Assembly (NCBI GenBank): GCA_045535815.1
Contig: JAZSMJ010000040.1
Location: 1 to 15,608 of the forward strand
Direction: 5' to 3'
Source of the DNA: JAZSMJ01 sp045535815
GTDB lineage: Bacteria; Bacillota; Clostridia; Oscillospirales; CAG-272
Length of the DNA: 15,608 nt
Numbering within the stretch: position 1 is the first letter of the stretch; each line of letters starts with the position of its first letter. A program made the position numbers and the translations under genes. Of this stretch, positions 1 to 6,597 are shown one piece after another. Below the pieces are notes generated by a model. The model did not search any database and was not told the origin of the DNA. It worked only from the letters and a program-made list of their open reading frames with translations.

Positions 1-121
1 TAAACGGTGATGATTTTCAATACTTACGTCAATAAAAAACTATGTATAAACAAAATATTGCAAAACAACTATAATTCAGAACTAACCCAGCATTGTTAAC
101 AAAAAATTCATATTTTACCTA

Positions 122-150
122 TTGCAAAAAAGCCGGACTTATGCTATAAT
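122..150 (+). promoter_or_regulatory. Promoter of tRNA-Ser
   Basis: A -35 box TTGCAA (122-127) and a perfect -10 box TATAAT (145-150) are separated by 17 bp. Transcription would start near 157, about 30 bases before the mature tRNA. Bases 1-121 are AT-rich and hold no gene that I can see. Confidence 0.75.
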
Positions 151-164
151 GCTGAAAGCTAAAT

Positions 165-180
165 AAGTGAGAAATCACTT
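165..180 (+). other. GNRA-capped hairpin in tRNA leader
   Basis: AAGTGA (165-170) and TCACTT (175-180) form a perfect 6-bp stem closed by a GAAA tetraloop, between the promoter and the tRNA 5' end. It may shape the 5' leader for RNase P processing. That role is inference; the hairpin itself is plain in the sequence. Confidence 0.45.
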
Positions 181-186
181 CACCGA

Positions 187-277
187 GGAGAAGTACTCAA
201 GTTGGTGAAGAGGCGCCCCTGCTAAGGGTGTAGGTCGGGTAACCGGCGCGAGAGTTCAAATCTCTCCTTCTCCGCCA
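187..277 (+). tRNA. tRNA-Ser (GCU anticodon), integration site
   Basis: The cloverleaf folds by eye. The acceptor stem is GGAGAAG (187-193) with CTTCTCC (267-273). The anticodon stem is 214-218 with 226-230 and its loop carries GCT (221-223). A long variable arm at about 231-249 is typical of class II serine tRNAs. The T stem is GAGAG with CTCTC around the loop at 255-261. The discriminator is G274 and CCA is encoded at 275-277. It reads serine AGC/AGU codons. Its last 23 bases are also the left attachment site, so the present 3' end was supplied by the inserted element and restores a complete tRNA. Confidence 0.97.
255..277. repeat. attL core (tRNA-Ser 3' end)
   Basis: These 23 bases, from the first T-loop base to the encoded CCA, are identical to 7344-7366. 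The bases on either side differ (G254 against A7343, A278 against G7367). An exact tRNA 3'-end direct repeat next to a tyrosine integrase gene is the classic mark of site-specific integration. Confidence 0.95.
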
Positions 278-278
278 A

Positions 279-336
279 AAAAGACACAATATATAGTATT
301 AGATTGACTCTAATTACACTATATGTTGTGTCTTTT
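279..336. terminator. Element-borne bidirectional terminator after tRNA-Ser
   Basis: A 19-bp stem pairs 279-297 with 318-336 (only one G-U wobble), and the stem continues inward as ATTAGA with TCTAAT (298-303 and 309-314). T runs follow on both strands: TTTT inside and after the right arm on the plus strand, and TTTTTT on the minus strand. It can end the tRNA transcript rightward and the integrase transcript leftward. Confidence 0.85.
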
Positions 337-355
337 CCTTTTTGTCGGGATTTTG

Positions 356-377
356 TACCCCTTATTATACCCCTTAT
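356..377 (+). repeat. Left arm-type repeats TACCCCTTAT (2 copies)
   Basis: TACCCCTTAT occurs at 356-365 and 368-377, 12 bp apart. They lie 79 bp inside the attL core and just before the integrase stop codon. The same word recurs in the same orientation near the right end. Paired arrays flanking the core are what arm-type binding sites for the N-terminal domain of a tyrosine integrase look like. The binding role is inferred. Confidence 0.6.
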
Positions 378-383
378 AGATTT

Positions 384-1535
384 TTAGGCGTTGATTTTTT
401 CAAAATAAGATTGCATTCTCGCCGCACTTTCACGCTTCATTTTTTCGGAAACGTGACCGTACACATCAAGCGTAAAACTTGCCGTGGCGTGACCGAGGTT
501 TTGCTGTACCGTTTTCACATCGTCACCCTCTTGCAATGCTGTGACGGCGTATGTGTGACGGAGATCGTGGAAACGTGCGTCAGGGCGTCCGATCTTATTC
601 GCCACCGCCTTGAAGCGTTTGAGTGCCGTCTGCGGCACGATAAAGTGACCTGACCTGTCCGTGAATACAAGGTTATACTCATTTTGCCATGCAAGACCGC
701 AGGCAAGATGATTTTGCATCTGCTCTTGTCGGACGGCTCTCAATATCTCCATAACAAACGGAGCAACCGTCAGCACCCTGCTTTTATCGTTCTTTGTGGC
801 GGCTATGTAATGCTGACCGCCTTTTACCTTTTCTTTGCAAAGCTGTTGCTTGACGGTGATCGTGCCGTCATGGAAATTGACGGACTCCCAAGACAGACCG
901 CAAATTTCTCCCTCTCGCAGACCTGTGAACAATGCCACAGTAAATAGATTTTTCAAAGGCTCATTCTCCTGAATAGCACCCAAAAAGGCGGCTATTTCTT
1001 TTTCGGAGAGTGGGCTTATTTCTTTTTTCTCAATTCGGGGCAAGGTGCAAGCGTCCGCAGGGTTGATACCAATATATCGGAGCTTCAAAGCCTGTTCAAG
1101 TGCCTTGTGCAATATGCCGTGAACATTCTTGATCGTTTTCGGCTGTAATTGCTTCACCCTTAACAGATCATTATAAAACGTCTGTATGTGAGTCGCATTC
1201 AATGACGTGAGCTTGATTTTACCGAGAGCGGACTTGATATGCGTATCAATGCGGCTCTTGTAGGTGGAGAACGTGAGCGGCTTGCAAGACGGCTCTATAT
1301 ACTCCGTCAGCCATATATCAAGCCACTTTGCAACCGTCAAGCGTGTAGGCTCAAAATATGTACCATCATCGGACGCCTTTTGTGCCGCTCTCATTGCCTT
1401 TAATACATCGGCTTGTTTTTCTCCGTAAAAACTGCGGCGTTTGCCGTCAATGGTACACCGAGCTTCCCACGTGCCGTTTTCTCTCTGCCTGATCGAGCCG
1501 TTACCCTTTGCATTGCGTAATTTTGTATTAGCCAT
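384..1535 (-). CDS. int: Tyrosine site-specific integrase
   Basis: This 383-aa phage/ICE-type tyrosine recombinase inserts and, with an excisionase, removes the element at the tRNA-Ser 3' end. An N-terminal basic arm-binding region (about 10-60, with the typical GSIRQRENGTWEARC start) is followed by a SAM-like core-binding domain (about 65-165) and the catalytic domain (about 175-380). Active-site residues are visible: R207 in TGLREGE, K248, H323 and R326 in HDLRH, H349 in LGHA, and nucleophile Y359 in DVYGH. Length is normal. The start has AAGGAG about 10 bases upstream. It overlaps the end of the repressor gene by 8 bp, so the two are probably co-transcribed and translationally coupled. It reads toward the tRNA and stops about 105 bp from the core. 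Confidence 0.97.
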   Translation of the reverse strand: MANTKLRNAKGNGSIRQRENGTWEARCTIDGKRRSFYGEKQADVLKAMRAAQKASDDGTYFEPTRLTVAKWLDIWLTEYIEPSCKPLTFSTYKSRIDTHIKSALGKIKLTSLNATHIQTFYNDLLRVKQLQPKTIKNVHGILHKALEQALKLRYIGINPADACTLPRIEKKEISPLSEKEIAAFLGAIQENEPLKNLFTVALFTGLREGEICGLSWESVNFHDGTITVKQQLCKEKVKGGQHYIAATKNDKSRVLTVAPFVMEILRAVRQEQMQNHLACGLAWQNEYNLVFTDRSGHFIVPQTALKRFKAVANKIGRPDARFHDLRHTYAVTALQEGDDVKTVQQNLGHATASFTLDVYGHVSEKMKRESAARMQSYFEKINA

Positions 1536-2100
1536 TCTTTTCGATCTCCTTCATTCGTTCTTTGTGACTCATATCTTCAATAATATCTGTAAAAATTTTT
1601 GACGCATACCAAAGCCTTGACGTTTGTAAATCTATCATATCTAATGCCAAATTAGCATTGTTTTCGTTTGCCGCTCTTGCTTCCCACTTTGAAAAACCAT
1701 TTATTTGATCAATATAAGAGAGCAGACTTTCTGCATTTTCCGACTCTATTATTGCGGAAATAATATCTCCCCAAAAACGATGATAATCGTCTGTATTTTT
1801 CCATGCGATTATTTTTTCCACCGCAGTTTGACTCAATCCTGTTTCTTCCATAACATTGCAAGTGCTATTTTTTGGAATATCTATTTTTCCGAAAAGATAA
1901 TCCATATCACAGTCAAGCAATTTACAAATATCGGCTAACCTATTTATTGGTATTGATACCGTTCCTGTTTCCCAATTCCCCACGGTTTTTCGATCAGCAA
2001 TTTGCAAAGCCTCTGCAAATTCGTCTTGTGACTTAAAAAACATTTTTCTTCTCTTTTGCAGGCGTTTGCCTATCTCCGTTATGTCCGTTAAATATTCCAT
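1528..2100 (-). CDS. XRE-family (Cro/CI-like) repressor
   Basis: A 190-aa protein with an XRE helix-turn-helix in the first 70 residues (from GKRLQKRRK through FAEALQIADRKTVGNWETG to LLDCDMDYLFG). Residues 75-190 are an unrecognised helical region, probably for oligomerisation or inducer sensing. There is no visible Ser-Lys LexA/CI-type cleavage domain, so induction by self-cleavage is unlikely; satellite Stl-type repressors are instead released by a helper protein. It is transcribed divergently from the replication operon, with AAGGAG about 9 bases before its ATG. It most likely represses the rightward promoter and tunes its own synthesis together with int. Equating it with Stl is inference from position. 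Confidence 0.9.
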   Translation of the reverse strand: MEYLTDITEIGKRLQKRRKMFFKSQDEFAEALQIADRKTVGNWETGTVSIPINRLADICKLLDCDMDYLFGKIDIPKNSTCNVMEETGLSQTAVEKIIAWKNTDDYHRFWGDIISAIIESENAESLLSYIDQINGFSKWEARAANENNANLALDMIDLQTSRLWYASKIFTDIIEDMSHKERMKEIEKNG

Positions 2101-2187
2101 GTTTTATTGTCTCCTTTTCAAAATGGATATTTTGTGTCCTTGTAATTGTCCATTTTTGTGGTATAATTATATCACAGGGAAAAAGAA
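2101..2187. promoter_or_regulatory. Divergent promoters with candidate repressor operators
   Basis: The rightward promoter is TTGTAA (2140-2145) and TATAAT (2162-2167), spacer 16 bp. A possible leftward promoter on the minus strand has TGGACA as -35 (2148-2153) and TATCCA as a poor -10 (2125-2130), spacer 17 bp. The inverted repeat AAAATGGA (2120-2127) and TCCATTTT (2149-2156) encloses both, and TGTCC is repeated 12 bp apart (2135-2139, 2147-2151). This is a compact lysogeny-type switch where the XRE protein could block both directions. Confidence 0.6.
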
Positions 2188-2235
2188 ATGTCAATAGAAA
2201 AAAAGAAAAAAACGAAAAAGGAGATGATATTTTGA
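2188..2235 (+). CDS. Possible 15-aa lysine-rich leader peptide
   Basis: An ATG at 2188, about 14 bases after the expected transcription start and preceded by AGGGA, opens a 15-codon frame MSIEKKKKTKKEMIF. Its stop TGA overlaps the TTG start of the next gene. The ribosome binding site of that gene lies inside the frame. It could serve translational coupling, or may be incidental in an A-rich leader. Confidence 0.3.
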   Translation: MSIEKKKKTKKEMIF

Positions 2236-2408
2236 AAATTGACAAGAAGAAAACCATTGAAGAACTTGCAAGAGAGGAAAAACTTGCATATTTCCGAGAA
2301 TGGAGAGCAAACAACAAAGACAAGGTAAAACAGCATCAAGCAACCTATTGGCAAAGACGTGCCGAGCGTACCATGGCGGAAAGAGAGGCAAAGAAGAATG
2401 ACAAATGA
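2232..2408 (+). CDS. 58-aa basic helical protein, first gene of the rightward operon
   Basis: This frame begins with TTG preceded by AAAAAGGAG at a proper distance; there is no ATG until near its end. The product is 58 aa, charged and mostly helical, with a central FREWRANNKDKVKQ and YWQRRAERT. Short proteins with this EWRxxNxxKVK...YWxRR pattern occur, as far as I recall, in Firmicutes phages and integrative elements near the control region; their function is not known to me. It is the first gene after the rightward promoter, and its end overlaps the HTH gene by 11 bp, which points to coupled translation. Confidence that it is translated is moderate to good because the frame is closed neatly on both sides. 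Confidence 0.65.
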   Translation: MKIDKKKTIEELAREEKLAYFREWRANNKDKVKQHQATYWQRRAERTMAEREAKKNDK

Positions 2409-2586
2409 AAAGCTGACATTCACCGTTGACGAAATGGCGGCGGCTCTCGGTATTAGCCGTCCTGTTGCTTATGAGTTATCACGCAAAGACGGTTTTCCTG
2501 CTATTCGTGTATCAGAGCGGCGTATAATCATTCCTGTGGATAGCCTCAAGAAATGGCTTGACAGGCAGGCAGGAGAGCAATGCTGA
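2398..2586 (+). CDS. Excisionase/AlpA-like helix-turn-helix protein
   Basis: A 62-aa protein beginning MTNEKLTFTV, with a MerR/excisionase-type winged HTH (HTH_17-like). It reads as a recognition segment ALGISRPVAYELSRKDGFP followed by the wing IRVSERRIIIPVDSLKKWL. Such proteins bind att-arm DNA as excisionases or act as AlpA-type activators of integrase and satellite genes. An upstream in-frame ATG at 2359 would add a non-homologous 13-residue extension, so the start at 2398 is preferred: the domain begins there and GAGG lies about 9 bases before it. It sits directly after the divergent switch and before the replication gene, the usual place for xis in small islands. Confidence 0.85.
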   Translation: MTNEKLTFTVDEMAAALGISRPVAYELSRKDGFPAIRVSERRIIIPVDSLKKWLDRQAGEQC

Positions 2587-2607
2587 CGGCAAGCGAAAAG
2601 GTGGTGA

Positions 2608-4611
2608 ATGCGATTGCAAGTACACATTGACACAAAAGGCTACACCGCAAAGCCAAAAGAATATATAGCAGACATCAAGATACGCACGCAAAAGTCAATC
2701 CCTCAAGACCTGACGCCGAAAGAAATTGTTTCCTATATACAAAGAGGACACAGCGTCAGCCCTGCCGTAATGGACGGAAAAGGGTGCAAGGCTGAAAATT
2801 GGATAAGTCAACAGCTTTTCATGGTGGATATTGACAACGATAAGGACAAGCCAATTTTAACGGTAGAAAAGGCTCTTGAGCTATGCGAACGGTACAATTT
2901 GCCGCCTGCATTCCTTTATTATAGTTTTTCCCACACCGAGCAAAAGCCAAAATTTAGACTTTGCTTTATTATGAGCGAAACCGTAACCAATACTTTTTTG
3001 AGGGCGGCAATAGCCGAAACGCTTGTAAAGGTATTCCCTCAAAGTGACACATCATGCACAAACGCAGACCGTATATTTTTCGGCACAAATAAAGATGTTT
3101 GCATCTGTGATCTATCTGCTACGGTTAGCATTGAAAGCATCATGAGCATATACAAGCCACCACAGGCAAGGCAGGCAAAGCCTGACGATATGGAGCTTGA
3201 GCGGTTAAAGCGTGATTTTCCCTTTTTCGCATATCTGCAAGAGCGGAACGGAAAGACCGTTTTCAACAATTCAAAAAGTGCTATGTTTGAATGTTGCGAA
3301 ATATGCGGACACAAAAAAGACCTTGTATATTTCCATGACACAAACACATTCTTTTGTTTTGGAGCGTGCGGACACGTGGGCGGCTCTATCATTGATTATA
3401 TAATGGCGGTTGAAAAAACGGACTTAAAGGGTGCAATAGACCGCTTGTATGATCTGTCAGGCATACCGAGAAAACAACAGCAGGCAGAGAGGGAAAACGC
3501 CCTTGAGGGCGGCTCATTCAATGCCAAGAGTGCCGCAGAGTTTGGAGATGATAAGACCGAGTTTGTTTGGACTCCGTATATCCCTATCGGTGATTATACT
3601 GTCCTTATGGCTGACGGCGGTACAGGCAAAACGATTTTCTGCTGTGGTATTGCGGCAACTATCAGCCGTGGCGAATGGCTACCGAGCAACGAAGCGGCAG
3701 AAACACCCTCTCCGTCAAACACCCTGATTATATCGGCAGAGGACAGAGGCGAACTACTGAAAAAAAGGCTCATTGCGTCAGGAGCGGACTTGCAGAGGGT
3801 TTATATCCTTGATTGCATGGACTCCGAGGGAATGAACTTTACAGACGGCTATGACGATTTTATGGCAACGATAAAGCGGTACAAGCCACGCCTTGTTATT
3901 ATTGATCCGTGGCATGCGTTTTTAGGTGCTGACGTTGATATAAACCGAGTAAACGCTGTCCGTCCTGTCTTTCAACGTCTTGCAAACATGGCAAAAGCCT
4001 GCGAGTGCGGTATGGTGCTTGTATCACACGTCAACAAACGAGCACAGGGCGAAAATGCCAATAATGCCGCCACAGGCTCAACGGACTTTATAAATGCCGC
4101 ACGTTCAGCCATGCGAGTGATTTTCAATGATCTGCCGTCTGCCAAAGATGAGCGAATTGTGGTACATACAAAAAGCAACTATGCAGAGGCAGGCAAATCC
4201 GTCAAATATCGAATAACCACGGACGGCGGCTGTCAATGGGCAGGGTTTAGCGACATAACACGAAAGACGCTTGAAGAAGCGGCAAGGTGGAGAAAAACAC
4301 CGTATGAGATAATCAATCAGCAGAACGAACAGGACGAAACAAATTTTGCATTGATTGAGGTTATCCGAGAGCATGCCTGCAAGGGCAAGACCGTGAATGT
4401 CAGCTATGACGAAATGAAAGATTTACACGGAGCGGACATTTTCGGTAGTGGGCAACCAAAGAGAGCTATTGACGGCATTGCGTACCCTCTCAAACGTGAG
4501 GGCATCACAATTCAAACAGGCAAAACCGTGAAATATAACAACCGAACACGGAACGGATTTAGTATTTACCAAGCGGAAACAATATCCGATTTAGTGGACG
4601 ATCTGCCGTAA
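2608..4611 (+). CDS. Primase / zinc-finger / RecA-like helicase fusion (replication initiator)
   Basis: A 667-aa three-module replication protein. Residues about 55-180 resemble an archaeo-eukaryotic-type primase: acidic FMVDIDND (D74, D76), FSHTEQKPKFRLCF, and ADRIFFGT with R155. Residues 229-256 hold CCEIC..H and FCFGACGH, a CHC2-like zinc-binding site. Residues about 320-510 are a RepA-like (AAA_25) ATPase with Walker A ADGGTGKT (335-342), Walker B LVIID (429-433) and a LVSHVNK motif (471-477). The C-terminus (about 575-655) looks like a winged helix that could bind the origin. It should prime and unwind the excised element. The ATG follows AAGGTGG closely (3 bases); a TTG at 2614 is an alternative start. 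A putative origin follows directly, as rep genes and ori are arranged in SaPI-type satellites. Confidence 0.9.
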   Translation: MRLQVHIDTKGYTAKPKEYIADIKIRTQKSIPQDLTPKEIVSYIQRGHSVSPAVMDGKGCKAENWISQQLFMVDIDNDKDKPILTVEKALELCERYNLPPAFLYYSFSHTEQKPKFRLCFIMSETVTNTFLRAAIAETLVKVFPQSDTSCTNADRIFFGTNKDVCICDLSATVSIESIMSIYKPPQARQAKPDDMELERLKRDFPFFAYLQERNGKTVFNNSKSAMFECCEICGHKKDLVYFHDTNTFFCFGACGHVGGSIIDYIMAVEKTDLKGAIDRLYDLSGIPRKQQQAERENALEGGSFNAKSAAEFGDDKTEFVWTPYIPIGDYTVLMADGGTGKTIFCCGIAATISRGEWLPSNEAAETPSPSNTLIISAEDRGELLKKRLIASGADLQRVYILDCMDSEGMNFTDGYDDFMATIKRYKPRLVIIDPWHAFLGADVDINRVNAVRPVFQRLANMAKACECGMVLVSHVNKRAQGENANNAATGSTDFINAARSAMRVIFNDLPSAKDERIVVHTKSNYAEAGKSVKYRITTDGGCQWAGFSDITRKTLEEAARWRKTPYEIINQQNEQDETNFALIEVIREHACKGKTVNVSYDEMKDLHGADIFGSGQPKRAIDGIAYPLKREGITIQTGKTVKYNNRTRNGFSIYQAETISDLVDDLP

Positions 4612-4619
4612 AAGTCAAT

Positions 4620-4740
4620 ACTTTTGTTAAGATATAGTATTATAGACTTTATAGACAAAAGCTCATTTTTTCAAAAAATCTATAAAGTCTATGAAACATA
4701 CACACAGCAAAAACACAGTAAAAATATAGACCGAAAAGGA
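4620..4740. other. Candidate replication origin with TATAGAC iterons
   Basis: This 140-bp gap after the helicase gene has a perfect 14-bp inverted repeat, ATAGACTTTATAGA at 4642-4655 and its complement at 4679-4692, around a 23-bp very AT-rich centre. TATAGAC occurs at 4641-4647, 4650-4656 and 4725-4731, plus an inverted GTCTATG at 4687-4693. The repeat is not followed by a T run, so a terminator is less likely. Short iterons on both sides of an AT-rich stretch immediately downstream of the replication gene are the known layout of SaPI origins. Origin function is inference. Confidence 0.5.
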
Positions 4741-4750
4741 GCAAATTTAC

Positions 4751-4891
4751 ATGGAAGAAATGAATTTATATATTGATGAGGTTTTGAGATTTTACTATAA
4801 AAAGCTCGCAAAACTGCAAAAGGAAACAAGACAAATCGAAAAAGCCATAAAGGTTTTTGAAGAAATGAAAAGAGGTGATAATGATGACTGA
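4751..4891 (+). CDS. 46-aa charged helical protein
   Basis: A 46-aa frame with ATG at 4751 and GGAG 10 bases before it. The protein is one long amphipathic helix with many Lys and Glu (KKLAKLQKETRQIEKAIKV) and probably dimerises as a short coiled coil. I do not recognise a family. It is the first gene after the putative origin and overlaps the next gene by 8 bp, so it is part of the same operon. Position alone suggests an early satellite accessory gene. Confidence 0.65.
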   Translation: MEEMNLYIDEVLRFYYKKLAKLQKETRQIEKAIKVFEEMKRGDNDD

Positions 4892-5033
4892 ATATGACAA
4901 ACTTCTCATAGAGCTTTTGAGAGATAAAATAAGGCAATGGGAAAACAAGTGCAACGATCAACGAATTGAGATCAACCGATTGAAAAAGGAACTCCGAGAA
5001 GCAAAAAAAGAGGTGCAGGCGAATGAACAATAA
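4884..5033 (+). CDS. 49-aa coiled-coil protein
   Basis: It begins MTEYDKLLIELLRDKIRQWE and continues into IEINRLKKELREAKKEV, a clear heptad-like coiled coil. AGAGGTG lies 6 bases before the ATG at 4884. An ATG directly before it (4881) is also possible but is too close to the ribosome binding site. It overlaps the preceding gene by 8 bp and the lipoprotein gene by 11 bp, a tight translationally coupled arrangement. Function unknown; no domain recognised. Confidence 0.65.
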   Translation: MTEYDKLLIELLRDKIRQWENKCNDQRIEINRLKKELREAKKEVQANEQ

Positions 5034-5358
5034 GACCGCTCTTGTATTGCTTTTGTGCCTGTGTGTGTTGGTATTCGCAGGGTGTAACACCGAGCCGAAA
5101 GTATTATATCAAAGTGAAAGCCTTGAGGTTATCCGAGAGGGCAATATAACCACCGTGTACGATCTTGAAGCGGACGAGCAATACACTTTCCGCACCGTCC
5201 GAGTAAAGCGTGGAGAGGGCGTTTCTGTGGCTCATACGGCGGTAGATACAAGCACCGTCAAAATTGAGGTGCTACCGTCTGCCACGTTACGAATACACGA
5301 TAAGACACAGGGCAAGATTTTGACAATTTCACGAAATTTTAGACAGAATGGGGGGTGA
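5023..5358 (+). CDS. Small lipoprotein of the element
   Basis: A 111-aa lipoprotein. Residues 1-20 form a signal peptide (KTALVLLLCLCVLVF) ending in lipobox FAGC, so C20 would be lipidated and the mature ~90 residues anchored on the outer face of the membrane. The mature part looks beta-rich (TTVYDLEADEQYTFRTVRV) with no recognised domain. GAGGTG lies 7 bases before the start. It overlaps the coiled-coil gene upstream and ends 5 bases before the next start. A membrane lipoprotein in a replication/packaging-like operon is odd; a role in excluding other phages, like known prophage lipoproteins, is possible but unproven. Confidence 0.85.
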   Translation: MNNKTALVLLLCLCVLVFAGCNTEPKVLYQSESLEVIREGNITTVYDLEADEQYTFRTVRVKRGEGVSVAHTAVDTSTVKIEVLPSATLRIHDKTQGKILTISRNFRQNGG

Positions 5359-5362
5359 TACG

Positions 5363-5725
5363 GTGGAATTAAAGCCAAAAGATGAGCAAATCCTTGCCGC
5401 TCTGCTGTCCTGTGGAACTGTTGCAGAGGCAGAGAAAATTTCAGGCGTGAGCAGAGCCACGATTTACAACAGGCTTGCAGACGAGGCATTCAAAGCAGAA
5501 TATGACCGCAGGCGTTTCATGGTGCTTGACGAGGCATGCAATGCCCTGAAAGCCACTTTGACCGAGGCGGTAGATACTATTCGGCAAATTATAAAAGACG
5601 AGGAAAATCCCTCTCAAATCCGCTTGAATGCGTGCGGTTTAGTATTGCAAAATTGCTTGAAATACGTTCAGCAAGTCGAGATTGTTTCACGCATTGAAGC
5701 ACTTGAAAACATGATGAAAAAATAA
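5363..5725 (+). CDS. HTH protein resembling small terminase / phBC6A51-type proteins
   Basis: A 120-aa protein starting at GTG 5363; GGGGGGTGATAC just upstream matches the anti-SD sequence well, so the ATG at 5348 is less likely. Residues about 5-45 form a helix-turn-helix (ILAALLSCGTVAEAEKISG followed by VSRATIYNRLADEAF). The rest is a long helix with IRLNACGLVLQNCLKYVQQ and a terminal RIEALENMMKK. This layout, an N-terminal HTH and a C-terminal helical oligomerisation part, is shared by phBC6A51-type HTH proteins and small terminase subunits of Firmicutes phages. In satellites a terS gene redirects helper packaging. Whether this is a TerS or a plain DNA-binding protein cannot be settled by eye. 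Confidence 0.75.
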   Translation: MELKPKDEQILAALLSCGTVAEAEKISGVSRATIYNRLADEAFKAEYDRRRFMVLDEACNALKATLTEAVDTIRQIIKDEENPSQIRLNACGLVLQNCLKYVQQVEIVSRIEALENMMKK

Positions 5726-5746
5726 TTTATAAGGAGAATTTTTATA

Positions 5747-6436
5747 ATGGCACAATATAGAAACGTAAAGGAATTTACAGACAGAATACGCAAAGCATAC
5801 CCCAAGTATAGAGAGGAATATGTTTCTCTCGGTAATGCTCTTATTGAGGGCAAAAAGAAATGGAACGAAGAACTCCGCAGAGGTTGGAGAACTCCCAAAG
5901 AGCAACAGGAAGCAACGATCAAGCACGATGAGGAAATGCGAAAGCTCCGTCTTGCTTTTGAAAGTATTGAGGATAGAGCCACGGCAGAATTTGAAGCGAT
6001 CAAGCAAGAGTGCATTGATATTTTTGAGCCATACAACAGAGCCACCGCATCAATGATTGATATGCCCACGCTTGAACTGCTCAAGAGCGGCATTCTCAAA
6101 GATAATGAGCTTTTTGACCTTGCAGACAGCTTTTCCGATAATGTTACCATGTTGAGAATTATCGGCAAGTATGCCGAGGAAAGAGCAAATATAAGTGATA
6201 CAGCGGACAGAAAAATGGCAAGTTTTGCGATTAAGTGCAAGGGAGCATCATTCCCTTATATCGTGCCTGTAAATGATCTTATTTTGTGGAGTACAAGAGC
6301 CGTCCGAGCAGACAAAGACCACAGGGACAAAGATCAGGTTTTTGCAGGTGCATCAGGCATTGCAAGGCTTTATGAAGAAACAGCCGACAATATCACCGCT
6401 GAAGCGGAAAAGTATTATATCAAGGTTAGTGACTAA
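5747..6436 (+). CDS. 229-aa protein of unknown function
   Basis: A soluble, highly charged, largely helical protein with AAGGAG 10 bases before its ATG. Residues 1-100 are rich in Lys, Glu and Arg and probably coiled (KYREEYVSLGNALIEGKK, KHDEEMRKLRLAFESIEDR). The rest contains helical segments and one less charged stretch, KGASFPYIVPVNDLIL (about 170-185). No catalytic motif, signal or membrane segment is visible and I do not recognise a family. It follows the HTH gene by 21 bases and its stop overlaps the next start (TAATG). Its size and place would suit a structural, capsid-modifying or anti-phage factor, but nothing in the sequence proves any of these. Confidence 0.8.
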   Translation: MAQYRNVKEFTDRIRKAYPKYREEYVSLGNALIEGKKKWNEELRRGWRTPKEQQEATIKHDEEMRKLRLAFESIEDRATAEFEAIKQECIDIFEPYNRATASMIDMPTLELLKSGILKDNELFDLADSFSDNVTMLRIIGKYAEERANISDTADRKMASFAIKCKGASFPYIVPVNDLILWSTRAVRADKDHRDKDQVFAGASGIARLYEETADNITAEAEKYYIKVSD

Positions 6437-6597
6437 TGAATAACTCCATATTAAAAAAGCTCAAGGCAATGGAAGAACGAAAGCTCATTGACGAGGAAAC
6501 GGAAAAGCGGCATCAAGAGTTTTTGGACTATATTCAATATTTGATAGATCACCCACAGCCAAATCGTAATATACACGATTTTGAAAGCGAGGACTAA
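6436..6597 (+). CDS. 53-aa protein, first of four sharing an N-terminal helix motif
   Basis: The start overlaps the preceding stop as TAATG. The product begins MNNSILKKLKAMEERKL and ends in an acidic tail (FESED). Its start matches three following small proteins in the pattern M-x3-I-[LI]-[KQ]-[KR]-L-x2-[LM]-E, an amphipathic helix with a heptad repeat. The middle (FLDYIQYLIDHPQPNRN) is unlike its neighbours. Too short to appear in many annotations, but overlap at both ends and a ribosome binding site (AAGG) support it. Function unknown. Confidence 0.65.
   Translation: MNNSILKKLKAMEERKLIDEETEKRHQEFLDYIQYLIDHPQPNRNIHDFESED

Noticed and set aside
342..947. Rightward open frames opposite the integrase
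   Set aside because: They are antisense shadows of the clearly conserved integrase catalytic domain.
4689..5090. A leftward hydrophobic 133-codon frame
   Set aside because: Its Phe/Leu richness arises from reading Lys/Glu codons of the two coiled-coil genes in reverse; the forward genes have ribosome binding sites and overlaps.
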